From: JAVBTT01 sp031550325
GTDB lineage: Bacteria; Bacillota; Clostridia; Oscillospirales; UBA929
DNA length: 27,832 nucleotides
Direction: 5' to 3'
Assembly (NCBI GenBank): GCA_031550325.1
Contig: JAVBOR010000054.1
Location: 1 to 27,832, forward strand
The notes under the pieces are model-generated. The model was not told where the DNA came from, ran no database searches, and saw only the letters and a program-made list of their open reading frames with translations. Made by a program: the position numbers and the translations under genes. Shown one piece after another: positions 8,417-15,697 of the stretch. The stretch's first letter is position 1, and every line of letters starts with the position of its first letter.

Positions 8417-8476
8417 TAGTCAAAATGCCCAAGCATTGCCGCCCTATATGCGCAAATTGCACAAAGCCGGCAGTCC

Positions 8477-10582
8477 TTAATACTCGCCATTTCCAACATA
8501 TTGTAAATCACGGGACCTGTTCAGGGCAACGCGCTCATTTTCTTTATCGCCCATGCTGCTATAGTATTGGCTCAGCCAGTAATAGGCTCTTGCGTAGTCT
8601 TCTTCGGCTTGAATCACCTCTTCAATCAAGCTGAGCGCCAGTGAACTGTCGCCCAGGTATATGCACAGCCTTGCATAAGCCAGGGAATTATTGCGCGAAC
8701 TGTCTCCATTGTAGGCAAACTGGATATCTGTTTTTGCCTTTTCAATACAGTCTTCTCCGTTTTCGGTGAGCGCAAGATACGCAATTCCCCGCATTCTATA
8801 GACCCAGTATGGTAAATCCGCTTGCTTATCTATACAAGAATTAAGGATTTGAACCGCCTCGTCTATATTTCCGGTTCCAATCATACACGCGCCGACCAGA
8901 GCGTCATTTTCAACCGACGGATACTCTGCGCATAATACTTCGGCATCGGCTAGAGCCGGACCAACATACCCATAGTATAAGCCTAACGTACACTTATAGT
9001 CCAGCCAATACTCCCTGTCTTCCCGGCCTTCCTCGAACAGCAACAAGGCGTCTATGTCTTCGATGGTCTTCAAATAATTGTTGGCAGCGTCATGCGCCCT
9101 CAGGCGGCTTAAAAGGGCAGTGTAATCATATTCAAAACGCAGTGACAGCGAAAGCGCCTTAATTTGCAGCTCTGTTTTCCCCGCGTCAAAATATTCATCT
9201 GCTCTGTTCTCAAAAACTCTTGCAATATAATGAGAAAATGATTCGATACCGCTTATGTCCACACCGTCTGACAGTTTATCCAGCTCAAAAACCATGTAGT
9301 CATGGGCATAGTACGCTGTCTCAAGAACAGTTGATATTTTCCCCCGCTCAGCCAAAAATCTTGACAACGCACCGTGTATCCCCGCATAATTAATGGGAAG
9401 ATACATAACTAGGATAATGACTGCCACCGGCGCTCTCCAGTGCGTCCTTACGAACCAAAACAAACTGCGCAGCCAATCAAAAAACTTCGGCAGCTTCCTT
9501 AAATATATTGTTGTAAACATATTGTCGGATTGCACGGCTCTGTCTTTGATGTCGTCAAACGTCTTGCCGTCAATTTCTTTTAGGCCTGCGTATTCCATTG
9601 ACTGTACAACCGAAGACCCAAATAATTCATCCGCGCTTTCCTTTTGGTCCGCGTAACCGATCACTTGTTCAATGATGTTTTGGAGGGTGTATACGCCGAT
9701 AAACGGCGACAGCAACTGTCTGACGGCCTTTTGCTTTACCTTTACAAAAATGGCAACAACGGCAATGATGTTCAGGCCCAGGCCAATAAGGGACACAGCA
9801 CGACCAATCGTATCGGACAAAAAGTTGAAAATCCTCAAATAGATAAACAGTTCATTATACGCGACAATCAAGCTCAGCAAAAACACGGTCTTTCGTTTGT
9901 AGAGATGTTTGAAGAGGTAAAAACAGATTGGTAGCGGCAGTAAAAAGGAAAAGTACGCAAAGAAATTCGCCCATTCCATATAGGTAAAAGTACAAATCGA
10001 TAATAAAGCGGCAGTATACAGCAGCCCTAACAGCTTTGCTGGCATCTTCCTGCTGTCAAATTTGAGTGCCAGAATGATCATGAGAAGTACTGGGAGCGCA
10101 ACCAGGTAATAAACTGGGTTATATCCGGCAGCATTAACAACGTCGAGCAGTATTACCAATTGCAATACAACCAATTGCATCTTTACTTTGCCAATGAGCT
10201 CAAACTGATAAACGAAATGCCATCTCCTTTGGGTCCAGATTCCCTGAATCACCCGAATGCTGGACAACAAGCATACCAAGACGGCAATGCCCTTCACCCA
10301 TTGCGGCAAATATGTAGGCTCGGTTGCAATACATAATAAAGCCAAGAGGAATAGTGACAGACAATAAATTGTTCGGGGCAGAATTGACATTTTACATATG
10401 TGATCAAATACCAGCAAACTCATCGACAGCAGTATGATCGCAGACAAGACCAGAGCGATATAGCCGCTCGGGACCGCCGCGAGCAACGAAATCATTATTT
10501 CACGAAAAAAAAGAGCCGAAATCATCCAAAAGATCACCATTTCAACGATGAGAACATTGCTCTTTTTATGTGCTGCAAACAT
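8477..10582 (-). CDS. Polytopic membrane protein with TPR-like C-terminal region, function unknown
   Basis: I do not recognise a named family in this 701-residue protein. Residues ~10-325 hold a dense series of hydrophobic segments (about nine to eleven helices, e.g. VLSAIILLSMSLLVF). A polar cytoplasmic-looking stretch follows, and one further membrane segment lies near residue 400 (VAVIILVMYLPI). The last ~270 residues are soluble and alpha-helical, with repeated signatures such as the WVYRMRGIAYLALTENGEDCIEKAKTD-type helix pairs and ARAYYWLSQYYSSMGDKENE near the end, typical of TPR repeats for protein interaction. The ATG at 10582 follows AGGAGA at eight bases. By eye it is noticeably richer in A+T than the his and valS genes, so acquisition by transfer is possible. 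It appears to be a single-gene unit with its own promoter. Confidence 0.8.
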   Translation of the reverse strand: MFAAHKKSNVLIVEMVIFWMISALFFREIMISLLAAVPSGYIALVLSAIILLSMSLLVFDHICKMSILPRTIYCLSLFLLALLCIATEPTYLPQWVKGIAVLVCLLSSIRVIQGIWTQRRWHFVYQFELIGKVKMQLVVLQLVILLDVVNAAGYNPVYYLVALPVLLMIILALKFDSRKMPAKLLGLLYTAALLSICTFTYMEWANFFAYFSFLLPLPICFYLFKHLYKRKTVFLLSLIVAYNELFIYLRIFNFLSDTIGRAVSLIGLGLNIIAVVAIFVKVKQKAVRQLLSPFIGVYTLQNIIEQVIGYADQKESADELFGSSVVQSMEYAGLKEIDGKTFDDIKDRAVQSDNMFTTIYLRKLPKFFDWLRSLFWFVRTHWRAPVAVIILVMYLPINYAGIHGALSRFLAERGKISTVLETAYYAHDYMVFELDKLSDGVDISGIESFSHYIARVFENRADEYFDAGKTELQIKALSLSLRFEYDYTALLSRLRAHDAANNYLKTIEDIDALLLFEEGREDREYWLDYKCTLGLYYGYVGPALADAEVLCAEYPSVENDALVGACMIGTGNIDEAVQILNSCIDKQADLPYWVYRMRGIAYLALTENGEDCIEKAKTDIQFAYNGDSSRNNSLAYARLCIYLGDSSLALSLIEEVIQAEEDYARAYYWLSQYYSSMGDKENERVALNRSRDLQYVGNGEY

Positions 10583-10701
10583 GGTAAAGTTCTCCTATTA
10601 CATTTTTGCTTCATCCAACATCATCAGACATCATCGGGCACAAAAGCTTCCAGCCCTTCTATTTCCGGCAGAACTTCCGGAAAACGCACCATAACGAGAC
10701 C

Positions 10702-10730
10702 AGTATATTTGACAATCCGAACAAACGCAA
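10702..10730 (-). promoter_or_regulatory. Promoter of the TPR membrane protein gene
   Basis: The -35 is TTGCGT (10730-10725) and the -10 is TATACT (10707-10702), with a 17-base spacer on the minus strand. The leader would be about 110 bases long and includes a short repeat of GATGATGT just upstream of the ribosome site. Confidence 0.6.
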
Positions 10731-10864
10731 GAGATTTCGACCTAAATGGCCGCGTTTCCCGGTGCTTTTGTACGGCACGGCCGCCAACCGGTACGGCGAA
10801 CCCTGGCGGCTTTCGCGCGACAGCGGATATGCTTGCGGGCCACGCGCCAGAAAAGCCTTCGATC

Positions 10865-11012
10865 CCTCGGCCTTTTTCGGCCTTCGCGCCGAGCCTGACG
10901 CCGCAGACGTCAGGCCTCCGCTTTGTCCAAAACCTTCTAATTTTGGACAGTCTGAAAACGCCCCTTTCTGTCGACAGGGCATATGCCTGTCGACAGAAAG
11001 GGGCGTTTTCAG
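10865..11012 (+). repeat. Mosaic hairpin repeat, copy D
   Basis: It begins with the shared leader (CCTCGGCCTTTTTCGG, then GCCGAGCCTGACGCCGCAG), which is also found at 13006 and 21327. Module 1 is a GCCTGACG/CGTCAGGC hairpin (10893-10915). Modules 2 and 3 are missing. Module 4 is TGTCCAAAA/TTTTGGACA (10924-10949), followed by the CAGTCTGA connector and a long terminal hairpin. It sits between two divergent genes. The remaining gap, ~10740-10864, is G+C-rich and shows no gene I can support. Confidence 0.75.
10952..11012. repeat. Perfect 27-base inverted repeat with 7-base loop
   Basis: The arm 10952-10978 is exactly complementary to 10986-11012, and the loop is GCATATG. Each arm contains the palindrome GTCGAC and an A4CG/CGT4 outer end. 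It is the terminal module of repeat copy D and lies 44 bases upstream of the -35 of the plus-strand gene. No T-run follows on the plus strand, so it is not an obvious terminator. Confidence 0.95.
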
Positions 11013-11055
11013 GGAAGAAAAGGCAGAATAAACTGCCCCGAAAAAATTTGGGTTA

Positions 11056-11084
11056 TTTACACTTCAAGAGGGCTTTGATATAAT
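11056..11084 (+). promoter_or_regulatory. Strong promoter of the YczE-like gene
   Basis: The -35 is TTTACA (11056-11061) and the -10 is a perfect TATAAT (11079-11084), with a 17-base spacer. The leader is short, and GGGGAG precedes the ATG at 11108. Confidence 0.85.
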
Positions 11085-11107
11085 CAAGAAAAACCGGGGA
11101 GTTACAA

Positions 11108-11785
11108 ATGAATCATACTGAAAAAACCGAGAAGCTTACGGCTATGGCAAGAAGAGTCTGTCTATATATTTTGGGTGTTTTCATCTTGGCGCTTGGCATT
11201 GTTCTCAACACAAAAACCGGGCTTGGCATTGCCGCCATCGTTTCCTTTCCATACGCGATCAGTGAAATGACAAGTCTGTCTCTGGGAAACGCCACAACCA
11301 TTTTTTATATTGCCCTTGTCGCCGCACAACTCATCCTTTACCGCAAATTCACCATGAAAATCCTGCTGCAGGTTCCGTTTTCATTTGTCATGGGGTTTAT
11401 CGTCGATTTTTATCATGGCATTCTGACCTTTTCAGCCTCTTCCCTGCCGATGTCCGTTCTGATTCTGTTGGCGGCGATCGTGCTCACCGCCATCGGCGCG
11501 TACATAATCATTACCATGGATTTGGTCTTGAATCCCGCCGACGGGTCGGTAAAAACGATCAGCACGGTATTTAAAAAGGAGTTTGGCCGGACAAAGCTGG
11601 TCTTTGACTGCAGCATCGTCCTGCTCACAGTGATCGTTTCCTATGTATTCAGCGGTTCGGTGATCGGCATCGGGTTCGGAACGATCTTGTCTGCTGTCAC
11701 CATTGGAAACATCATTTCATTGCTCAGCAAGCTCTTTCACAGCCGCCTCATCAGCATCACGCGGCCAAGCATCAACATGCAATAG
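11108..11785 (+). CDS. YczE/YyaS-family (DUF6198-like) integral membrane protein
   Basis: The protein has 225 residues and about five to six membrane helices. The opening helix and loop (LALGIVLNTKTGLGIAA) and the motif MDLVLNPADGSVKTI at about 137-151 are typical of the YczE/YyaS/YitT-like group. Members are membrane proteins of unresolved role, often suggested to be transporters. The start follows GGGGAG, six bases before the ATG. The gene is monocistronic and converges with the glycosyltransferase gene. The 45-base gap between them has a small AGCCT/AGGCT hairpin over the stop codon and a CGGCC/GGCCG hairpin, but no clear T-run. Confidence 0.8.
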   Translation: MNHTEKTEKLTAMARRVCLYILGVFILALGIVLNTKTGLGIAAIVSFPYAISEMTSLSLGNATTIFYIALVAAQLILYRKFTMKILLQVPFSFVMGFIVDFYHGILTFSASSLPMSVLILLAAIVLTAIGAYIIITMDLVLNPADGSVKTISTVFKKEFGRTKLVFDCSIVLLTVIVSYVFSGSVIGIGFGTILSAVTIGNIISLLSKLFHSRLISITRPSINMQ

Positions 11786-11830
11786 CCTTTGGGAGGCTGT
11801 TCATCGCTTTCCGCGGCCTCATGGCCGGGG

Positions 11831-12757
11831 CTATGTTCGCGCGTTCATTTCGGCCACGCGCCGATAGAGGCGCTCCACCACGTCAAGGTCAATATTTTCG
11901 TCAAATTTGCGGGCGAACAGCATACCCGACTGAACGATCTTGTCGTAGTCGGCGCTTTTGAGGGCAACTGGTGAGCCATTGTGCCAAACCGAGTACCGAG
12001 TCGTATGCGTTGTGCGCGTGTTTTCGTCCGCGAAGAAAACGCGGCTGTAAAACTCAGAATTGAGAATCAGCGTTTGCGTCAGCCGCTCGTCCGAAGCAAA
12101 CGTATGCTTGCTGAAGGCCAGAAACTCGTCCTTATGGGCCAGGACATGCCGAAGCGCGTCTTCGGGCAAACTGACCCAGTTCAGTCCGGTGGCCAGCGTA
12201 TAGGGTATTTTTTTGGTGCGGTCAACGCCGAAAAACCGCTGAACGGCTGTGGTGAGCCGCCGGTCAAGTCCATACATGATCTTATGCCAGGGCATGCCGC
12301 GAAATTTGAAAACTTTCGCCATCCAAGTCCAGTCGGCCACGGGCGAGTCAATAAAAAGCCAGTGCGTCTTTGCGCTGAGCAAAAAGTTTTTCACATCGGG
12401 GTAGTGGACAAGCAGCTTGCCGCCCAGGCTTTGGATGAACGCGTCAAACTGATCGTTGGACAAAAGAGGCATATCCACGCCCGAAAGCAGATGATAGTAG
12501 TCATGATGCATCTCGGAAGCGGCCGCCATCAGGGCAAGCGTCGCCCTTGTCTGGCTCAGGCCGCCCCAACGCACTTTCCTGCGGGGAATGAAAACAAGAC
12601 GGGAGCGGGAGCAGACGCCGGCAAAGGCGCTCTCGTCAAATTGGGCCTTCGCGTCCACATGTACATACAGGTCGTTGCGCTCATCATCCAGACATTTCAG
12701 AAGATAGGTCAGCACTTTGAAATTGCCGTGCGCAAGAATCATAAACGCGTGTTTCAC
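11831..12757 (-). CDS. Core-2/I-branching-type (GT14-like) glycosyltransferase
   Basis: The protein has 308 residues and resembles bacterial beta-1,6-N-acetylglucosaminyltransferase-like ("branch") enzymes. The N-terminal AFMILAHGNFKVL, the DLYVHVDAK segment that follows, then RRKVRWGGLSQTRATL and YYHLLSGVDMPLLSN are family hallmarks. It probably transfers a sugar onto a cell-surface polysaccharide or glycoprotein in the cytoplasm; donor and acceptor cannot be read from sequence. I start it at a GTG (12757) because a perfect AAGGAGG lies six bases upstream. A longer in-frame ATG at 12805 would overlap the -10 element. No other sugar-polymer genes are adjacent, so its pathway is open. Confidence 0.85.
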   Translation of the reverse strand: MKHAFMILAHGNFKVLTYLLKCLDDERNDLYVHVDAKAQFDESAFAGVCSRSRLVFIPRRKVRWGGLSQTRATLALMAAASEMHHDYYHLLSGVDMPLLSNDQFDAFIQSLGGKLLVHYPDVKNFLLSAKTHWLFIDSPVADWTWMAKVFKFRGMPWHKIMYGLDRRLTTAVQRFFGVDRTKKIPYTLATGLNWVSLPEDALRHVLAHKDEFLAFSKHTFASDERLTQTLILNSEFYSRVFFADENTRTTHTTRYSVWHNGSPVALKSADYDKIVQSGMLFARKFDENIDLDVVERLYRRVAEMNART

Positions 12758-12804
12758 GCAGAGCCTCCTTCCGCGAGTTGCTTTAATCTGAACAGCTATA
12801 TACA

Positions 12805-12833
12805 ATTATACCCTGTTTTATGAATGAAATCAA
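12805..12833 (-). promoter_or_regulatory. Promoter of the glycosyltransferase gene
   Basis: The -35 is TTGATT (12833-12828) and the -10 is a perfect TATAAT (12810-12805), with a 17-base spacer. It gives a leader of about 40 bases ending in AAGGAGG. Confidence 0.85.
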
Positions 12834-12939
12834 TCGGTTTCTCCGAAGCTTTGCACAAATCCACGTTATTCCCGCCGCATTTGGCGGCTCAGGCCGGTAA
12901 AAACCCTCGCCGAAAAGGGAGCTTCTTTGAAAGCCGCCT

Positions 12940-12966
12940 CGTCAAAGAGTCTCTGGTCTTTTGACG
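12940..12966 (+). repeat. Degenerate module-4 hairpin (partial repeat copy)
   Basis: CGTCAAA pairs with TTTGACG across an inner GA/TC pair, and a CCTAAG tail follows on the plus strand. The pattern parallels the module-4 hairpin plus CCTGAG tail of the full copies. It lies just before copy A, so the region holds two tandem copies of different age. Bases 12841-12939 hold only small hairpins (e.g. CCGCC/GGCGG) and no gene. Confidence 0.5.
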
Positions 12967-13005
12967 GCCTAAGGCAGCGGTCTCCATACAGTCTGAGCCT
13001 CGCGT

Positions 13006-13238
13006 CCTCGTCCTTTATCGGTTTTCACGTCGAGCCTGGCGGCGCAGCCGGCAGGTCCTCGCCTCTCTGAAAACTCATAAAGAAAGAACCACAACACTTT
13101 CACGGATTCACTCCGGGAAAGTCACCCAATGCGCGTCTTCACAAAGACGCGTTCCTGCTCCCGTTTGTAGACAAATCGAAGGTTTGTCTACAGCCTGAGA
13201 CCGTCTGAGCCTCGCCAAAGGCGAGGCTCAGACGGTCT
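13006..13238 (+). repeat. Mosaic hairpin repeat, copy A
   Basis: It contains the shared leader (CCTCGTCCTTTATCGG, GTCGAGCCTG) and module 1 (GGCAGGTCCTC). Module 2 has ACTTTC/GAAAGT arms (13096-13122). Module 3 is CGCGTCTT/AAGACGCG with loop CACA (13132-13151). Module 4 is TGTAGACAAA/TTTGTCTACA (13166-13192), followed by connector CAGCCTGAG and a terminal hairpin. Bases 13096-13165 are identical to 27763-27832. It directly follows the stop of the beta-propeller gene on the minus strand. Confidence 0.85.
13198..13238. repeat. 19-base inverted repeat, 3-base loop, after the beta-propeller gene
   Basis: The arms 13198-13216 and 13220-13238 are exact complements around AAA. It starts nine bases past the stop codon at 13247, so it may protect or end that transcript. 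No T-run follows on the minus strand. Confidence 0.9.
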
Positions 13239-13246
13239 GGAGGGAT

Positions 13247-15193
13247 TCAATGAAACTCGACTGAGCCGGTCAGGTTGTAGCTGTTATAGTCGTATGCCTT
13301 AATCCCCTGTTCATCGACGGCGTACAGCGTTTCGCCGATGTAGCACAGCCGTGACGCGCCAAACAACGGCTGGGTCAGCAGAGCATCTCGGACAAGGTGC
13401 CTGTCGCGCACACTGACAACCACAAAGCCCGACTCATCCTGCCATACGTCGTTTTGGTAGGCGCTTTTCTGTAGTGCGAACCCAAGTCCGTTCCGCCTGG
13501 CGTCGACCATGATCGCGCGGGGATTGTACTCCGCCTCAGCCCAGGTGTTCTCCCCGAACAGCAGCGTGTCAAGCTCTATGGGCGCCTGCGGATCGGACAC
13601 GTCGAACAGGCTAAGCTTCAAGCCCACGTCCACCGTACCGGCGGGCTCTTCCTTGCCGCCCTCAACCCGCACAAAGCTCTGCAGCGTGTGGCGGCCGAGT
13701 CCGACAAGCAGCCCGTCGCCCATGGGATGAAGGTACTGCGAAAACCCCGGAACCTTAAGCTCGCCAAGTACCGTGGGTTGCGCCGGATCACTCAGGTCGA
13801 CGACAAACAGCGGATCAACCTGGAAGTAGGTCACCAAATAGGCGGTCTCGCCCATAAAGCGCGAAGCGTAAATCTGCTCGCCTTTGGCCAGCGCCTCGGT
13901 TCGTCCGATCTCCTCCATGGTCTCGTCAAAAACGGTGATGTAGTTGCCCGTCTCCCAATTGCTTGTCGCGATACGGAATGTGCTGTCATACTCATCCATG
14001 CTGTACTGCCCGATGGGCGTGCCCACGGCGTTTCCCTTTGCCTGCAGGATCACCGAGGTCTCGTCGACAGCGAACTTGTAAATCTGCGTTTGAGGGGTGC
14101 TGACCCTCGCGTCATCGCTTCCATAGGAGGTCTGAGTGACGTAAAGCGCCCCTCTGCTCATATATACTGTCTGGCCAGAGCCAAAATACGTCTCCACCAC
14201 AACAGGGACGCCTGAAGAAATGTCAAACGCGCCGACCAGCAGATAGCTGGACTCCGTGCTGCCCGGGAAATAGGAAATGTCCTCGGCGGGAATGACGCAA
14301 GGCTCTTCGGAGACAACCGAGTCGTTGTACACGGGCAGAATATCGCCCTCGCCCATGTCGTCCAAGGGAACGCTTGATAAGTAGCGGTTACAGACAAAAT
14401 ACAGCGTGTTGTCTATCATGCGCGTGGCGAGCGCTCCGCCCTCGATTTCCACATGACGAATCTGGCTGGGCGCCGCACGGTCCGCGATGTCATACACCGT
14501 ATAGCCGGTAAACTGGCGACTGGGCAGCCAGATGCAGCAGCCGAACTCTTCGCCGCCTTTGGCCACTGTGCCGGGTTCGCCTTCAAAATACTCATGTCTT
14601 ACCGACACCAGCACGAGCTTGTCATCCGTCACATACAGCTCGGTGGCGTACTCGTCTTCACCCAGCTCAATAACAGACACTTCGCGCAGCTTCGCGCCGT
14701 CGGCCTCCACGATCCTGAGTGTTTTGCCGTTCAGGACATAAATATACTTGCCGTCGGTCTTGACCACGTCGCCCTCGTCCACGCCGGCCACCTGCGTGTT
14801 GGTTTTCGACGAGCTGTCCCCTCCCAAAGCGGCTTTGGAGTCCCAAGCGTCTGCTTCCGCGACGGGGGTAGACGCCGCGGACGGGGCAGTTCCCACAGTC
14901 TCGAAATCACTGAACGCAAACTGTTTTTCCACGCTTGAGTACAACACCCCGTTTTGCCTGAGCATGCCCATCAGTTCCTCAAGAGAGGCAAACTTGGGAA
15001 GCTCAAGTCTCTCCGGCTGTGGTGCTTTTTCCGGAACGGTCAGCGCGCTGAGATAGACTTTTCTGTTCCCGACGCTGATGACGCTCGGGGCCTTTCTCTG
15101 CTCTGCGGGGCCGACAACGCCTAAAACAAACGCGCCAAAAATCATGGCCGCCATACACACGGCAAACACCCGTGCAAACAATCTCCGTTTCAT
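13247..15193 (-). CDS. Exported beta-propeller domain protein (PF09826-like)
   Basis: The protein has 648 residues. Residues ~7-27 form a signal anchor or signal peptide (FAVCMAAMIFGAFVLGVVG), so the bulk is outside the membrane. From ~130 onward, SKTNTQVAGVDEGDVVKTDG and YIYVLNGKTLRIVEADG are the classic start of the bacterial/archaeal beta-propeller family. Repeated blade-like segments follow (AYLVTYFQVDPLFVVDLSDPAQPTVLGELKVPG). Function in this family is not established. The start at 15193 follows GGGAGGGAAAAGG; an upstream in-frame extension runs into a repeat hairpin and is rejected. A weak -10 (TAGAAT) lies about 35 bases upstream. It is bounded on both sides by inverted repeats and seems to be a single-gene unit after the his operon. 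Confidence 0.88.
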   Translation of the reverse strand: MKRRLFARVFAVCMAAMIFGAFVLGVVGPAEQRKAPSVISVGNRKVYLSALTVPEKAPQPERLELPKFASLEELMGMLRQNGVLYSSVEKQFAFSDFETVGTAPSAASTPVAEADAWDSKAALGGDSSSKTNTQVAGVDEGDVVKTDGKYIYVLNGKTLRIVEADGAKLREVSVIELGEDEYATELYVTDDKLVLVSVRHEYFEGEPGTVAKGGEEFGCCIWLPSRQFTGYTVYDIADRAAPSQIRHVEIEGGALATRMIDNTLYFVCNRYLSSVPLDDMGEGDILPVYNDSVVSEEPCVIPAEDISYFPGSTESSYLLVGAFDISSGVPVVVETYFGSGQTVYMSRGALYVTQTSYGSDDARVSTPQTQIYKFAVDETSVILQAKGNAVGTPIGQYSMDEYDSTFRIATSNWETGNYITVFDETMEEIGRTEALAKGEQIYASRFMGETAYLVTYFQVDPLFVVDLSDPAQPTVLGELKVPGFSQYLHPMGDGLLVGLGRHTLQSFVRVEGGKEEPAGTVDVGLKLSLFDVSDPQAPIELDTLLFGENTWAEAEYNPRAIMVDARRNGLGFALQKSAYQNDVWQDESGFVVVSVRDRHLVRDALLTQPLFGASRLCYIGETLYAVDEQGIKAYDYNSYNLTGSVEFH

Positions 15194-15250
15194 CCTTTTC
15201 CCTCCCAGATCTTGATATTCTATTGGACGGGAGAGCCATGAGAAAAGTTC

Positions 15251-15304
15251 CCAGCCTCGGCATTGTCGAAGAACCTTTGAATTCTTCGACAATGCCGAGG
15301 CTGG
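15251..15304 (-). repeat. 23-base inverted repeat after hisE (copy E), likely his-operon 3' structure
   Basis: The arms 15251-15273 and 15282-15304 are perfect complements with loop CCTTTGAA. The inner part, GTCGAAGAA/TTCTTCGAC, resembles module 4 of the mosaic repeats; the outer part is CCAGCCTCGGCATT. It starts 24 bases after the hisE stop. On the minus strand GAACTTTTCTC follows, a short T-tract, so it could terminate the his transcript. Confidence 0.85.
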
Positions 15305-15328
15305 ATTAGGCCACCAGGGGCGTTATGC

Positions 15329-15655
15329 CTATGTTTCGCTCTTCTGCGCGGCGCGGGGCTTTTTGAGGTTTCCGGATTTTTTCGCCCTGTCCGCCAGAAC
15401 GGCTTCCACCTCGGAAAGCGCGATGCCCTGCTGGTTCATCAGCACCAGCAGATGATAGGTGAGGTCGGCCAGCTCACCCACGGTTTCTGTGTTTTGTCCG
15501 TTTTTGGCGGCGATGATCACCTCGGCGCACTCTTCCCCGACCTTCTTCAGGATTTTATCCAGGCCCTTTTCAAATAAATAGGCGGTATACGACCCTTCCT
15601 CGGGCTGCTCACGCCGCCCGGCAATGACCTCCTCCAGCGCTTGTAACGTGTCCAT
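15329..15655 (-). CDS. hisE: Phosphoribosyl-ATP pyrophosphatase
   Basis: This 108-residue enzyme catalyses the second step of histidine synthesis, hydrolysing phosphoribosyl-ATP to phosphoribosyl-AMP. The MazG-like helical core reads EKGLDKILKKVGEECAEVIIAAKN, with the metal-binding EExxE pattern, and then ELADLTYHLLVLM. The last ~15 residues are a basic tail. GGGAGG lies seven bases before the ATG. In many bacteria hisE is fused to hisI; here hisI is fused to hisA instead and hisE stands alone 42 bases downstream as the last gene of the operon. Confidence 0.95.
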   Translation of the reverse strand: MDTLQALEEVIAGRREQPEEGSYTAYLFEKGLDKILKKVGEECAEVIIAAKNGQNTETVGELADLTYHLLVLMNQQGIALSEVEAVLADRAKKSGNLKKPRAAQKSET

Positions 15656-15697
15656 GCGTACGCCTCCCTAATGTGTTATCCTCTGATGAGGCCTCGT

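Noticed and set aside
10400..11083. Plus-strand open frame crossing the intergenic repeat D
   Set aside because: It starts inside the opposite-strand membrane-protein gene and reads through the hairpin repeat; it has no family similarity and ends before the real start at 11108.
15194..15292. Upstream extension of the beta-propeller protein
   Set aside because: It would be translated from the 15251-15304 hairpin; a strong ribosome site and signal peptide mark 15193 as the start.
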